The notes beneath the pieces are model-generated. The model ran no database searches, was not told the DNA's origin, and saw nothing but the letters and a program-made list of their open reading frames with translations. A stretch of DNA of 64,000 nt from assembly GCF_000379765.1 (NCBI RefSeq), contig NZ_KB903443.1, positions 1-64,000 on the forward strand, written 5' to 3'. Positions within the stretch are counted from its first letter, which is position 1, and each line of letters opens with the position of its first letter. Position numbers and translations under genes: made by a program. Below are positions 45,501-54,019 of this stretch, one piece after another. Source of the stretch: Flexithrix dorotheae DSM 6795. Its GTDB lineage: Bacteria > Bacteroidota > Bacteroidia > Cytophagales > Flammeovirgaceae.

Positions 45501-45933
45501 TAATGACTTTTTCCGTTAATGCTTCCGGGTAGGAAACAATAATATCCCCACCTTCCTTTTTTCTGTTTATCTGACTTAAAACCTCAGCCCTTTGGAGCAC
45601 ATTAGCATTTTCTACCTCCTGAAACTGATAGGGTTTTTTGTATGAAGTCGGAAAAAAAAGGATATTCCTGCCAGGCAATAAATTTTTTAAATCATAAAAA
45701 AAATATGAAGCCTCTTCTTTATCATGTAGGACAAAAAAATGAGATTGTGGAATTAATTCTATTACTGAAGCAGAAATAATCGCATCAAGACTGCCCTTCA
45801 GCCCTTTAAGCTGCAATTTTGATTTTGCGTTTTTTTTTAAAGCTTCTAGAATAACCCTGGTTATTCCATCAGCCTGATAAAGATTTAGTAAACCTTCAAT
45901 TGTTAAAGCACTTTTTTCCTTATATTCTTCCAC
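42556..45933 (-). CDS. mfd: Transcription-repair coupling factor
   Basis: An 1125-residue ATPase that removes stalled RNA polymerase from damaged DNA and recruits UvrA. In order: UvrB-homology module (about 30-330), CarD-like RNA polymerase-interacting domain (DFVTHIEHGIGRFGG, about 450), RecG-like helicase with GDVGFGKTEVAI (about 594), DEEQKFG (about 690), TATPIPRTLQF, and the conserved QMRGRVGRSNRKAY, then the C-terminal TRCF domain. Length and order are normal. It lies downstream of lptC and the 54-residue protein, and is likely read from the same transcript. Confidence 0.97.
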   Translation of the reverse strand: MEEYKEKSALTIEGLLNLYQADGITRVILEALKKNAKSKLQLKGLKGSLDAIISASVIELIPQSHFFVLHDKEEASYFFYDLKNLLPGRNILFFPTSYKKPYQFQEVENANVLQRAEVLSQINRKKEGGDIIVSYPEALTEKVINQRSLLENTFSAKVGEKVNTEFISELLTEYEFEKEDFVYEAGQFAVRGGIIDIFSYANELPFRLELFGDEIESIKTFDPLTQLSISKLDQIAIIPNVQTKLMQEVRESILSFIPSSTKIWVKDYELTLDTISKNFSAAQSNFDQIVSSSGDTQIINDPGDLFESQESFEKAFQDFSSLEFGNRFYHKKSLVVNFESKSQPSFNKDFNLLVEDLDQNELNGYQNVLVAESHKQLERLKTIFAEIDPGLNYSELNISLKGGFIDDNLKLVCYTDHQIFERFHKYYVKKKFSKTKALTLKDLRELKIGDFVTHIEHGIGRFGGLEKVVNNEKEQEAVRLIYRDDDILFVGIHGLHKISKYSGQEGRMPPISKLGSQEWEQKKRKVKKRVQDIAKDLINLYAKRKTSPGFAFTKDSYLQAELESSFIYEDTPDQAKATEDVKADMELPHPMDRLVCGDVGFGKTEVAIRSAFKAVCDSKQVAVLVPTTILAMQHYKTFKDRFSNLPCKVDYLNRFRTPSDVKRILKELKEGKIDVLIGTHKITGKAVEFKDLGLMVIDEEQKFGVKTKERLKEMTVNVDVLTLTATPIPRTLQFSLMGARDLSVISTPPPNRQPVETNLHTFSDEVIRDAVRRELNRGGQVFFVHNRIGDIESIANNIVRLVPDARVVYAHGQMEGQKLEKLMVKFIDGEYDVLVSTNIIESGLDIPNANTIIINRAHMFGLSDLHQMRGRVGRSNRKAYCYLITPSLIHITPDARKRLSTLEEFSDLGDGFKVAMRDLDIRGAGNLLGAEQSGFISDLGFDMYNKILEDAITELKETEFRELFVGKNELDLKELKVDCNIETDFEVIIPESYVSNISERLNLYIAADAIKNAEELEKFRSSLSDRFGPIPTPVFNLLEVVKLRWICESLGIEKLILKGGVFKASLVEHNNTSYYQGETFGKFLRFVNKNPRKCQMKDAKKRVILIVNDVFSIDQALNCVQEIKS

Positions 45934-45981
45934 AACTAAATATCTAATTCAATCCATTAGAATAAAACAGAATTTGCTGAT

Positions 45982-46146
45982 CTAATTCTCCTTCTTTTTC
46001 TTCTGGTATTGGAAAATTAAAAAAAATATTCCGCTTAACATAAAAGCCCAATAGCTTTCCTTCAATCCGTAGAGAAAAGTTTGATGAACACCTATGATAA
46101 AAAAAACTGACGAAATGGAAAGCGTAATTACTTCTGCTAACTTCAT
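45982..46146 (-). CDS. 54-residue two-helix membrane protein
   Basis: A small frame from ATG at 46144-46146 to TAG at 45982-45984. The product begins MKLAEVITLSISSVFFIIG, then HQTFLYGLKESYWAFMLSGI and FFLIFQ, with a basic tail KKKKEN: two membrane helices around a short turn. It lies 33 bp after lptC and 48 bp before mfd, same direction. I recall similar small proteins in this position in Bacteroidota, which supports a real gene. Function is unknown; proximity to lptC suggests a possible envelope role. Confidence 0.65.
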   Translation of the reverse strand: MKLAEVITLSISSVFFIIGVHQTFLYGLKESYWAFMLSGIFFLIFQYQKKKKEN

Positions 46147-46179
46147 TAATAAAACATTAAAACCCTTAAGTTGGCGAAA

Positions 46180-46749
46180 TTATAATTCATCCTTAATAGT
46201 AAAAATTCCGGTGACTCCTCCTGTAATTTCAAATTCACTAAAGTCTTGTTTGGCAGTCATTCCGTTCCCCTCAATTATTTCCTCCTTAGTAGTAATTTTT
46301 ACAGGAGTAAGGGTATCTGTATAAATTTCCTTTTTTACCTGACTCCAATGCAAAATTTCAGTTTCTAATTTTTGATTTTCTTCCAGGTTTATTACCACTA
46401 CATTTCCCCTTACTCTATAAGAATCGTCTGAGGCTTCATGAAATCCACTATCAGCCTCCAGGGTGGTGGTTTTCCTTCCAAGTGAATCAAAAAATTCCAG
46501 AAAAACTCCTTCAGGATAGCTTTCATCATTGTTTTGATATTGATGTTGCAAAGGAGCCTTAACTTTTACCCTTACAGTTGAGCTCTGGCTAAAAGAAGCC
46601 GAAACTTCGGTAAACTCCATAATAGGGATATTTTCCCCTTCTTTTTTCTCCGTAATCTCTTCTTCTACTGCTTTTTCACTGCAACTCGCAAATAAGCCCA
46701 AAAAACTCAGTACTGAAATAATTATAAAATAACCCCCGACTTTATTCAT
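46180..46749 (-). CDS. lptC: LPS export periplasmic protein LptC
   Basis: A 189-residue lipoprotein (lipobox LFASC, cysteine near 23) of the LptC family, the membrane-anchored bridge that hands lipopolysaccharide from the inner-membrane LptBFG transporter to LptA. The beta-jellyroll domain shows the family pattern, with EFFDSLGRKTTTLEADSGF, VRGNVVVINLEENQKLETEILHW, TEEIIEGNGMTAKQDFSEF. It has its own leader after a terminator that separates it from the upstream TPR gene. Confidence 0.82.
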   Translation of the reverse strand: MNKVGGYFIIISVLSFLGLFASCSEKAVEEEITEKKEGENIPIMEFTEVSASFSQSSTVRVKVKAPLQHQYQNNDESYPEGVFLEFFDSLGRKTTTLEADSGFHEASDDSYRVRGNVVVINLEENQKLETEILHWSQVKKEIYTDTLTPVKITTKEEIIEGNGMTAKQDFSEFEITGGVTGIFTIKDEL

Positions 46750-46887
46750 CGATAAAAAAATTTAGGTTCAACAGATAAAAACCGGCCTCGATATTATCAG
46801 TTTCATTTACAAAGATGCTTTATTCTCAAGGTTTTATATATAAACCCTCCTAACAAATCCAGTATTTTTAGATTTTTTTAACCAAAA

Positions 46888-46925
46888 GCAAAAAAAAATG
46901 CGCCCGACTTAACCGTCAGACGCAT
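46888..46925 (-). terminator. Terminator between TPR gene and lptC
   Basis: On the minus strand ATGCGTCTGAC pairs with GTCGGGCGCAT (two G-T pairs) across a 6-nt loop and is followed by a T run. It ends the coaX/OMP/TPR transcript before lptC. Confidence 0.8.
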
Positions 46926-46947
46926 CCTTTTGTGTAGGTAAATAATT

Positions 46948-48303
46948 TTATTTCCCGTCACTTGGTCTTTTCCTAATTGTAGTAGATACACCTACCCAAC
47001 ATCCTACAGAAAGTGATTCACCTTCTTTTCTACCATAGGTAAAAATATCAGTCATAGAAGGGAATTGCTCTCTGGCTTTGGCCATCTTTGTTGAATTTCC
47101 AGCTTTCTGATACATATCGAAAGCGGCCAGATAAACAGCTCTTGATTTAATTGGATCGGCATCAGCGCAATCTTTTCCACTTGTATAATATAAATCACCA
47201 ATCAATTCATAAGCTTCTCCAGCTTTTGCAGGGTCTAACTCTATTACTTTATACGCTTCTGTTCTTGAACTTGATTTTTTCCCTTGAACACTGTAAATCT
47301 GAGCAATTTCAAAGGTAAGCTCAGCTTGTTTGGTTTTATCATCTCCAGCCAGCTCAATACCTTTTCTCTTCCACTCAATTGCCTTTTCGTAATCTTTTTC
47401 AATTTGGTATTTTTTGGAAATAGTACCTGCCAAACCAGCAGTAGGTTCTGCGTTATAAAGATTTTCAGCAGCAAGCAGGAATAAAGGATCGTCAGTACAC
47501 TTATCGTTCAACATGTACTTGATAGCTCTTTTGGAAGTTTTTACATCCTCAGGATTATTTTGGATTTTATCTGCCATTTTTTCCCTCACAAATGCACAGT
47601 CAATAGTAACAGCTTTGGACAATAAACCATCTATTTTATCCTGACAATCTTTCCAGGCATTTTGGCTCTCTCCTTTCGATTTGGCAATGTTTTTCTCAAT
47701 AGTTTCACTTATTTGATCATAGTAATCAAGAACCTCTTCTTCTGTAAGTTTCTTCTTTGCTTTCTGATTAACTACCGCCAACATTAAAAATGTTAAATTA
47801 CTTCTGGACGTTTCCACACCATTCAGCTCAAAGATGTGATAATATTCCTTCATCATGGTATCCCATCTTTCAGGATCATCCTTTCTATCTTTCATATAGA
47901 AATATAATAATTTACCCATTCTTGCTCTTACGTCAGCCTCTTCACCAAAATATTTAATCCTGGTTTCATATAAGTCTAACACCTTGTCCTGTAGAGCCAC
48001 CACTTTTGCTGGGTCATTTGCTCCCTTTTCCTCTTTCTCTAACAGTTCACTATAAAGAGAAACACCATGAATGTAGATAGACTTATTCAGATTAGGTGTA
48101 TTTTCAAGAAGCCAATCCAATGGTTCCTTTGCGGCATCATATGCCTTCATTTTAATATTATCAGATGCTAAAGCATACTTTTCTTTTGCTGTTCCCGGAT
48201 CTGCTCCCCAACACCATCCATTTTCACAATCATCACTTTGAGCAAAAGATACCTGGGCTACCAGGAAAAACAAAAGTGACATTATTAGTGGATACGTTTT
48301 CAT
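46948..48303 (-). CDS. Secreted TPR-repeat protein
   Basis: A 451-residue periplasmic protein starting at ATG 48303; the upstream TTG would add four residues before the signal peptide (MKTYPLIMSLL to VSFAQ). Residues 45-430 are helical repeats in TPR register, for instance AISKKYQIEKDYEKAIEWKRKG-like units near 310-340 and EAYKVIELDPAKAGEAYEL. It lies between coaX/OMP and lptC, an arrangement I recall from other Bacteroidota, and may act in outer-membrane assembly. The partners are not known. Confidence 0.7.
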   Translation of the reverse strand: MKTYPLIMSLLFFLVAQVSFAQSDDCENGWCWGADPGTAKEKYALASDNIKMKAYDAAKEPLDWLLENTPNLNKSIYIHGVSLYSELLEKEEKGANDPAKVVALQDKVLDLYETRIKYFGEEADVRARMGKLLYFYMKDRKDDPERWDTMMKEYYHIFELNGVETSRSNLTFLMLAVVNQKAKKKLTEEEVLDYYDQISETIEKNIAKSKGESQNAWKDCQDKIDGLLSKAVTIDCAFVREKMADKIQNNPEDVKTSKRAIKYMLNDKCTDDPLFLLAAENLYNAEPTAGLAGTISKKYQIEKDYEKAIEWKRKGIELAGDDKTKQAELTFEIAQIYSVQGKKSSSRTEAYKVIELDPAKAGEAYELIGDLYYTSGKDCADADPIKSRAVYLAAFDMYQKAGNSTKMAKAREQFPSMTDIFTYGRKEGESLSVGCWVGVSTTIRKRPSDGK

Positions 48304-48318
48304 AATTGTGCTCAATTT

Positions 48319-49587
48319 TTAATTAAATCTACGTCTTACAAACCATCGGTCATTTATTGTTACACCGAGGAAAAATCTTATATAACTTTCTTTTATAAAT
48401 TCTTCATTATTCAGCTGGGTCCTTCCATATTCAAAGGCCATATCGATGCTCGAAAGCCCTCTGTTCATTGGTAAAGACAAACCAAATCGGGCTGAAACGT
48501 CAAGCAACTGTTCATCATTCACCAAATATGGTAATTCTTTATATGCCAACCCTGCTCTATAAGTCATCCTTTTAAGATAACTTGAGATGGAAGTGTAATC
48601 AGGAACCCATTCCCCTCCTATTCTTACTGTTCTGGCATCCAATAACCCTTGTCTGCCCTCAAAGTCCTTATAGTCCGACCATCTTTGGAAGGCCACATCC
48701 ACACTTACTAAGTAATTAAATTCTTTCTCAAATGTCAACCCCAATTTTAAATCTGAAGGCAATGTTACGTTTCCTGCTGTATTAAATCTTAGGGTATCCA
48801 CACTTACTTTATCATCCGAACCCGGTATTAGCCTTTCCATGGTTTCCAGCTTTTTCACTCCGAACTCTTTGGTTCCCTGGTAGACCGCTCCGAACCTGAT
48901 AATTGATTTTTCTCCAATTTTTCCAGAATAATTTATACCAGGTACAAAAACAAATTCTGAAAAAGTAGTCCGATCATAAAAGTTAATCTGATAATTGGTT
49001 ACATCTGCATTATCTTCAATGGTCGACCTTGTTTGTTTATTGATTGACCCAAAGTTTAATGAAGCTTCGAGCCCAACTGAAAATCCTTTAAATAACCTTA
49101 CACCGTTTGACCAATAAACCTGGTTAATTCCCCCATCACCAAAATATTCATATTTGGCAAATTTCCCTGATCCATCTATTTCATCTATGGCAGAGACCTT
49201 CGAATTTACAGCACTAACAGGTCTAAGTCCAAATGCCATTCCCCAATTTTTGTTAATTGGGAAGCCAAAAGAAATATTATAGATGTTTCCGCCAACATCT
49301 GTTTGCCTTACATTTGTCGATTTTACCTCTCTATATTCTGTATAAAGGCTTAAATCGAAAAATGTATACTGGTTATAAGTCAGGTTAGCTGGATTAATTA
49401 TATTTCCGGAAAGTGGATGTGGTGAACTTACACCCACACCGCCCATTCCTACACTTCGGATGTTTCCCTTGTCTACCAATTCCCCTATTCCTAGAATAGA
49501 AAATGGAGAATTACCTCCCTGGCCGAAAGCGTTAGTCACAAATCCCATCACTAACACTAAAATTAACAATCTTAGTTTAGTTAACAT
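48319..49587 (-). CDS. Outer-membrane beta-barrel protein
   Basis: A 422-residue protein with signal peptide (MLTKLRLLILV to NAFGQ) and a beta barrel of about 16 strands, seen as alternating aromatic/hydrophobic stretches and ending in YIRFFLGVTINDRWFVRRRFN with an aromatic near the terminus. It resembles FadL/OmpP1-type or type IX-associated barrel proteins of Bacteroidota. Its start overlaps coaX by 11 bp, so the two are translated from the same transcript. The cargo or role is unknown. Confidence 0.72.
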   Translation of the reverse strand: MLTKLRLLILVLVMGFVTNAFGQGGNSPFSILGIGELVDKGNIRSVGMGGVGVSSPHPLSGNIINPANLTYNQYTFFDLSLYTEYREVKSTNVRQTDVGGNIYNISFGFPINKNWGMAFGLRPVSAVNSKVSAIDEIDGSGKFAKYEYFGDGGINQVYWSNGVRLFKGFSVGLEASLNFGSINKQTRSTIEDNADVTNYQINFYDRTTFSEFVFVPGINYSGKIGEKSIIRFGAVYQGTKEFGVKKLETMERLIPGSDDKVSVDTLRFNTAGNVTLPSDLKLGLTFEKEFNYLVSVDVAFQRWSDYKDFEGRQGLLDARTVRIGGEWVPDYTSISSYLKRMTYRAGLAYKELPYLVNDEQLLDVSARFGLSLPMNRGLSSIDMAFEYGRTQLNNEEFIKESYIRFFLGVTINDRWFVRRRFN

Positions 49588-50296
49588 TTTCCCTCAATAT
49601 TTTATTTAATCCCAATAAAATGAGATTATGATTCACAAAGATGGCAGGTTTTACTATACTTTCAAAAAATTTTGCGTCTCCACCACACAAAATCACATTA
49701 ATTTGTCCAAATTTTTCTTGAAATTCTCTGATAGTTCCTTCAATCTCGTGAACTATTCCTGATACTACTCCCGATCTTAAACTGGAGATTGTATCCACTC
49801 CAACTTCCATTTCGCCTTGCTGTGGTCTTTCCACCATGGGTAATTTTGCAGTATAATTATGCATTGCTTTCCATCTCAGTTGCATACCGGGTGATATTCT
49901 ACCACCAAGGTACTCTCCCTTTCTATTAATAAAATCATAAGTGATACAAGTTCCCAAATCTATAGATAAATTGGCAGAATCCGGAAAAATCACTCTAGTA
50001 CCTACTACAGCAGCCAGGCGATCCATTCCTAATGTTTCTGGTGTTTGATATTTATTGATTATTGGTATCCTGGTTTTCGGATTAAGGAAGATTAAATTCG
50101 ATTCACCCGCAATTTCATTAAAAATAATCTCTTTTCCATTACTAACATCACAAATTATTGCGAACTGGGGCTTTTTTCTTCTCAGATAGCTTTTTAGACT
50201 CAAAAAATCCAATTGGTTTTTTACTTCCAATAGTTCATCTCCATCAAAAAGCCCTACTTTTGTGAAAGTATTCCCGATGTCAATTGCTAAATTCAT
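49577..50296 (-). CDS. coaX: Type III pantothenate kinase
   Basis: A 239-residue enzyme phosphorylating pantothenate in coenzyme A synthesis. The actin-like ATPase motifs are clear: AIDIGNTFTKVGLFDGDEL (phosphate 1, residues 4-22), GMDRLAAVVGT (about 91) and SIDLGTCITYDF (about 112), with GGRISPGMQLR following. It is the first gene of the leftward unit coaX - OMP - TPR and lies 43 bp from divergent miaA, so the two share a very short promoter region. Confidence 0.95.
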   Translation of the reverse strand: MNLAIDIGNTFTKVGLFDGDELLEVKNQLDFLSLKSYLRRKKPQFAIICDVSNGKEIIFNEIAGESNLIFLNPKTRIPIINKYQTPETLGMDRLAAVVGTRVIFPDSANLSIDLGTCITYDFINRKGEYLGGRISPGMQLRWKAMHNYTAKLPMVERPQQGEMEVGVDTISSLRSGVVSGIVHEIEGTIREFQEKFGQINVILCGGDAKFFESIVKPAIFVNHNLILLGLNKILRENVN

Positions 50297-50339
50297 TTAC
50301 TCTTTTTTATAAGAAATTTCTAATATTTGATTAAGTACT

Positions 50340-51251
50340 ATGCCTGAAAAATTCCTTATTGTTATAGCAGGTCCAACCGCAATTGGAAAAACAAAGTTAA
50401 GCATAAAGTTAGCGAAACATCTCAACACAGCTATAATTAATGCAGATTCAAGACAGGTTTATAAGGAATTAAATATTGGCACTGCAAAACCTTCATTATC
50501 GGAATTATCAGAAGCCAAACATTTTTTGGTAGATTTCCTACCCTTAGATATTACTTATAATGCAGGCCAGTTTGAGAAGGATGCTTTACAGATTTTGGAT
50601 TTCCTTTTCAAAACTAAGAATATGGTAATTGTTAGTGGAGGTTCAGGGCTTTACATTAAAGCACTATGTGAAGGAATGGACGATATTCCTCAGGTTCCCG
50701 GGCATTTTCGAGAAGATCTAAACCGATTTTATGCGCAACATGGCATAACCCCTTTATTGAAAGAGTTGACAGAAAAAGACCCTGAGTATTTTGAATATGT
50801 GGATAAAAGCAACACAAACCGTGTGATTAGGGCATTAGAAATAATTAGAGGTACTGGAAAAAAATTCAGCTCTTTTAGAAATGATAAAAAAAAGACACGA
50901 GATTTTACGATAATAAAAATTGGGCTGGAAAGGAACAGGGAAGAACTATATGAGCTAATTAACCAGCGAATGGATTTAATGATTGCAAAAGGGCTCGTAA
51001 ACGAAGCATTTTCCCTGAAAGCATTCAAAAATTGTAATGCCTTGCAAACTGTAGGCTACAGAGAAATCTATGATTATTTTGAAGGTAGATATAACTGGGA
51101 AGAGGCAGTAAGACTGCTCAAAAGAAATAGTAGAAGGTATGCCAAAAGGCAAATGACCTGGTTTAAAGGAGATAAAGAATACCAATGGTTCAATCCTGAA
51201 AATTTTGAAGAGATATTAGATTTCATTCGAAGAAAAACAGGAAATAATTAA
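50340..51251 (+). CDS. miaA: tRNA dimethylallyltransferase
   Basis: A 303-residue enzyme adding dimethylallyl to A37 of tRNAs reading UNN codons. The P-loop is IAGPTAIGKTKLS (8-20), followed by INADSRQVYKELNIGTAKP (about 34), VSGGSGLYIKAL (about 100) and the RRYAKRQMTWF tail. Start ATG 50340 lies 43 bp from coaX. It is followed by hemC about 112 bp on, so read-through is possible. Confidence 0.95.
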   Translation: MPEKFLIVIAGPTAIGKTKLSIKLAKHLNTAIINADSRQVYKELNIGTAKPSLSELSEAKHFLVDFLPLDITYNAGQFEKDALQILDFLFKTKNMVIVSGGSGLYIKALCEGMDDIPQVPGHFREDLNRFYAQHGITPLLKELTEKDPEYFEYVDKSNTNRVIRALEIIRGTGKKFSSFRNDKKKTRDFTIIKIGLERNREELYELINQRMDLMIAKGLVNEAFSLKAFKNCNALQTVGYREIYDYFEGRYNWEEAVRLLKRNSRRYAKRQMTWFKGDKEYQWFNPENFEEILDFIRRKTGNN

Positions 51252-51363
51252 AATCACTTGGTAAATTTGATTTTTAAGTCGGGATATTTCCAATATCAGG
51301 GAATATTCGAATTACAAAGACTGGAATAAGTAAATAAATTTAAAGAACTGTATTTACATTGGT

Positions 51364-52281
51364 ATGGCAAAAATTAGGATTGGCACAAGGGGGAGTAAAT
51401 TAGCTTTATGGCAGGCTTATTATATTGAAAGTTTATTAAAGGAAAAGGGCCATGAGACTGAAATTGTTACCATAGAAACTAAAGGAGATAAGATTTTGGA
51501 CAGAGCTCTTTCCAAAGTGGGAGGCAAAGGGGTATTTACAGAGGAATTGGAAGAACAGCTAACGAACAAAAAGATAGACATTGCTGTTCATAGTGCCAAA
51601 GATCTTCAATCTGACCTTGGTCCTGATTTTAAAATAATTGCCTTTACGGAGAGAGAATTGGTGCATGATGTAATTGTAAGCTATGATAAAAATTGTTTAA
51701 AGAAAGAATCGCCTGTTTTAGGGACTTCTTCTGTAAGAAGGACAGCTATGGTGAAGCATTACCTGCCAAATTGCCAAACAGTAAACATGAGGGGGAATTT
51801 GCAAACCAGGTTAAAAAAATTAAAAGAAGGGCAATGCGATGCTTTGATTTTGGCTTATGCCGGAGTTCACAGAATGGAATATAACAACCTGATTGTTCAG
51901 GAATTAAATACGGAAGAATTCACACCTCCTGTAGGCCAGGGATCTGTTGCCATAGAAGTAAGCACCGGAATTGAGCCTGGATTGGAAGGCAAAATAAGAG
52001 AAGCAGTTAATCACAAGGCGTCTGAATACTGTCTTTTGGCTGAAAGAGCATTTTTAAAGAAACTTGAAGGAGGATGCAGCATCCCTGCTTTTGGAAATGC
52101 AGTGCTTTCTAATAATTCCATTACTCTGACAGGAGGAATTATAAGTCCGGATGGAACTCAATTAGTAAAAAAAGAAATTAAAGGAGACCTTACCAATGCT
52201 GAAACGTTAGGCACTTCCCTTGCGATAACTGTTTTGGAAAACGGAGGCCGGGAAATTCTGGAAGAATTAAAGGTGAATTAA
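51364..52281 (+). CDS. hemC: Hydroxymethylbilane synthase
   Basis: A 305-residue enzyme joining four porphobilinogens into hydroxymethylbilane. Motifs: IRIGTRGSKLALWQA (4-18), the active-site HSAKDLQ (K and D near 80), GTSSVRRTA (about 121), GNLQTRL, and the cofactor-binding GGCSIPAF with cysteine near 238. The other heme genes are not next to it. It is followed by the prenyltransferase gene about 100 bp on. Confidence 0.94.
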   Translation: MAKIRIGTRGSKLALWQAYYIESLLKEKGHETEIVTIETKGDKILDRALSKVGGKGVFTEELEEQLTNKKIDIAVHSAKDLQSDLGPDFKIIAFTERELVHDVIVSYDKNCLKKESPVLGTSSVRRTAMVKHYLPNCQTVNMRGNLQTRLKKLKEGQCDALILAYAGVHRMEYNNLIVQELNTEEFTPPVGQGSVAIEVSTGIEPGLEGKIREAVNHKASEYCLLAERAFLKKLEGGCSIPAFGNAVLSNNSITLTGGIISPDGTQLVKKEIKGDLTNAETLGTSLAITVLENGGREILEELKVN

Positions 52282-52384
52282 ACATTTGAAGTCTTGAGCC
52301 TGAATACTCAAACTTTAAACATATGCTTAGATTTTTTATCAATTAAAATTTAAAATAATTCAACTAAATATTAAATAAACAGGG

Positions 52385-53266
52385 ATGTCAAGCCTGACCC
52401 TCCAAAGCAATTTCGTCATTAGGTCAATTTCCGGTTTTCAAAAACTGGTCAGGCTCCCTAACCTGCTTATCATTGTAGCAACCCAGTATTTAGTCAGAAT
52501 ATTTTTGGTCGGCCCTGCCTCCGAATGGAAAACTTTTATTTTTGACTATCGTTTCTTTTTACTCTCTCTAGCCACTGTTTTTATAGCCGCTGCCGGGTAC
52601 ATCATCAATGATTATTATGACATAAAAATTGATACCATTAATAAACCTGACCGCGTTGTGGTGGGTAAATTAATGAAAAGAAGAGTAGCAATGGCCTCTC
52701 ATACCATATTGAGTATTATGGGAATTGGTATAGGTTTATTGCTTTCCAAAGAAATAGCGGTAATTAATTTCCTGGCTGTATTTTGGTTGTGGTTCTATTC
52801 CAACCGCCTCAAAAGGAAACCCTTTATAGGCAACCTGAGTATCGCAGTACTAACCACACTTTCCGTATTGGTTGTAGCAGTGTTTTTTCGGGCAAATAAT
52901 TATCTGGTTTACACCTTTGGGGTTTTTGCATTTTTCATTTCTCTTATCAGAGAAATAATTAAGGATATGGAAGACTTGAGAGGGGATATGCATTTTGGCT
53001 GTAAAACTCTGCCCATAGTTTGGGGAATTCGGAAAACCAAGGTGCTCATATTCTTAATATTTGGTTTTTTTATGGTCACCATCATGGGGCTTTCCTTTGT
53101 AATAAGCAGTGCAACCATGAAATGGTATTTCCTCCTCATGACCATTCCATCCATTTTCTTTGTATATAAGCTATACTGGGCTGATACTAAAAAAAACTAC
53201 CATTTTTTAAGCTCATTTTGCAAATGGGTGATGATCTCAGGCTTGGTAATGATGATTTTTATTTGA
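52385..53266 (+). CDS. UbiA-family prenyltransferase
   Basis: A 293-residue integral membrane enzyme with about eight helices that transfers a prenyl group to an acceptor. The two aspartate-rich motifs are INDYYDIKIDTINKPDR (about 74-90) and REIIKDMEDLRGDMHFGCKTL (about 189-209). It is similar to geranylgeranylglycerol-phosphate-type enzymes annotated in Bacteroidota; a role in quinone or heme modification is also possible. Following hemC, a heme link is conceivable, but its sequence is not the classic heme O synthase. Confidence 0.78.
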   Translation: MSSLTLQSNFVIRSISGFQKLVRLPNLLIIVATQYLVRIFLVGPASEWKTFIFDYRFFLLSLATVFIAAAGYIINDYYDIKIDTINKPDRVVVGKLMKRRVAMASHTILSIMGIGIGLLLSKEIAVINFLAVFWLWFYSNRLKRKPFIGNLSIAVLTTLSVLVVAVFFRANNYLVYTFGVFAFFISLIREIIKDMEDLRGDMHFGCKTLPIVWGIRKTKVLIFLIFGFFMVTIMGLSFVISSATMKWYFLLMTIPSIFFVYKLYWADTKKNYHFLSSFCKWVMISGLVMMIFI

Positions 53267-53417
53267 GTTCTGATTCATAAATCTATACCAGGAACCAATT
53301 CTTATGAAAATCCGGTAATTTTAATAACTTCAACATTCAAACCATTACTTTTGCCGGAAATCTCTTTTGATGTTAAAATAATGCATCCCTGATTTTAAAA
53401 ACTTAAACCATACAACC

Positions 53418-53996
53418 TTGTTCAAAAGAAAAATTCATATTGCCATTTTTGCTTCCGGAACCGGATCTAACGCAGTAAAAATTATAGATTTTTTTAAGGA
53501 AGAAAAAAACATTTCCTTTTCCGTGCTTTCTAATAAAAAAGATGCCCCCGTATTAGAGAAAGCTCAGAATCTTGGGGTGGAAACCTTTACCTTCAACAGG
53601 GATGAATTTTTTAAGCAGGAAGAAGTACTCAATTACCTAAAATCCAAACAAACTACTTTGGTTGTATTGGCTGGCTTTCTCTGGCTTGTACCATCAAATA
53701 TTATTAAAAACTTCACCAATCGCATTATCAATATTCATCCTGCACTTTTACCAAAATATGGTGGGAAAGGCATGTATGGAATGAAGGTTCATCAGGCAGT
53801 GGTTGAAAATAAAGAGAAAGAATCTGGCATCACTATCCATTATGTAGATGAACAATATGATCATGGTACGGTAATCCTTCAGGAAAAATGTATCGTAGAA
53901 GAAAAGGATACTCCTGAGGATGTAGCCCAAAAAATTCACCAGCTGGAGCATTACCATTACCCACGTGTAGTGGAAGCTATTCTCAATATGATGTAA
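53418..53996 (+). CDS. purN: Phosphoribosylglycinamide formyltransferase
   Basis: A 192-residue enzyme adding the formyl group in the third step of purine synthesis. The start codon is TTG 53418: the sequence then reads FKRKIHIAIFASGTGSN, the family start, and there is no ATG in frame nearby. The catalytic residues are present in IINIHPALLPKYGGKGMYG (N and H near 106-108) and DEQYDHGTVI (aspartate near 144). The gene stands alone. A TTG start is unusual for this gene and may keep expression low. Confidence 0.93.
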   Translation: MFKRKIHIAIFASGTGSNAVKIIDFFKEEKNISFSVLSNKKDAPVLEKAQNLGVETFTFNRDEFFKQEEVLNYLKSKQTTLVVLAGFLWLVPSNIIKNFTNRIINIHPALLPKYGGKGMYGMKVHQAVVENKEKESGITIHYVDEQYDHGTVILQEKCIVEEKDTPEDVAQKIHQLEHYHYPRVVEAILNMM

Positions 53997-54019
53997 GAAA
54001 GGAAAACCCGACTTTAAAA

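Noticed and set aside
46094-46324. 76-residue plus-strand frame
   Set aside because: Lies antisense to lptC and the 54-residue gene; both of those have better support.
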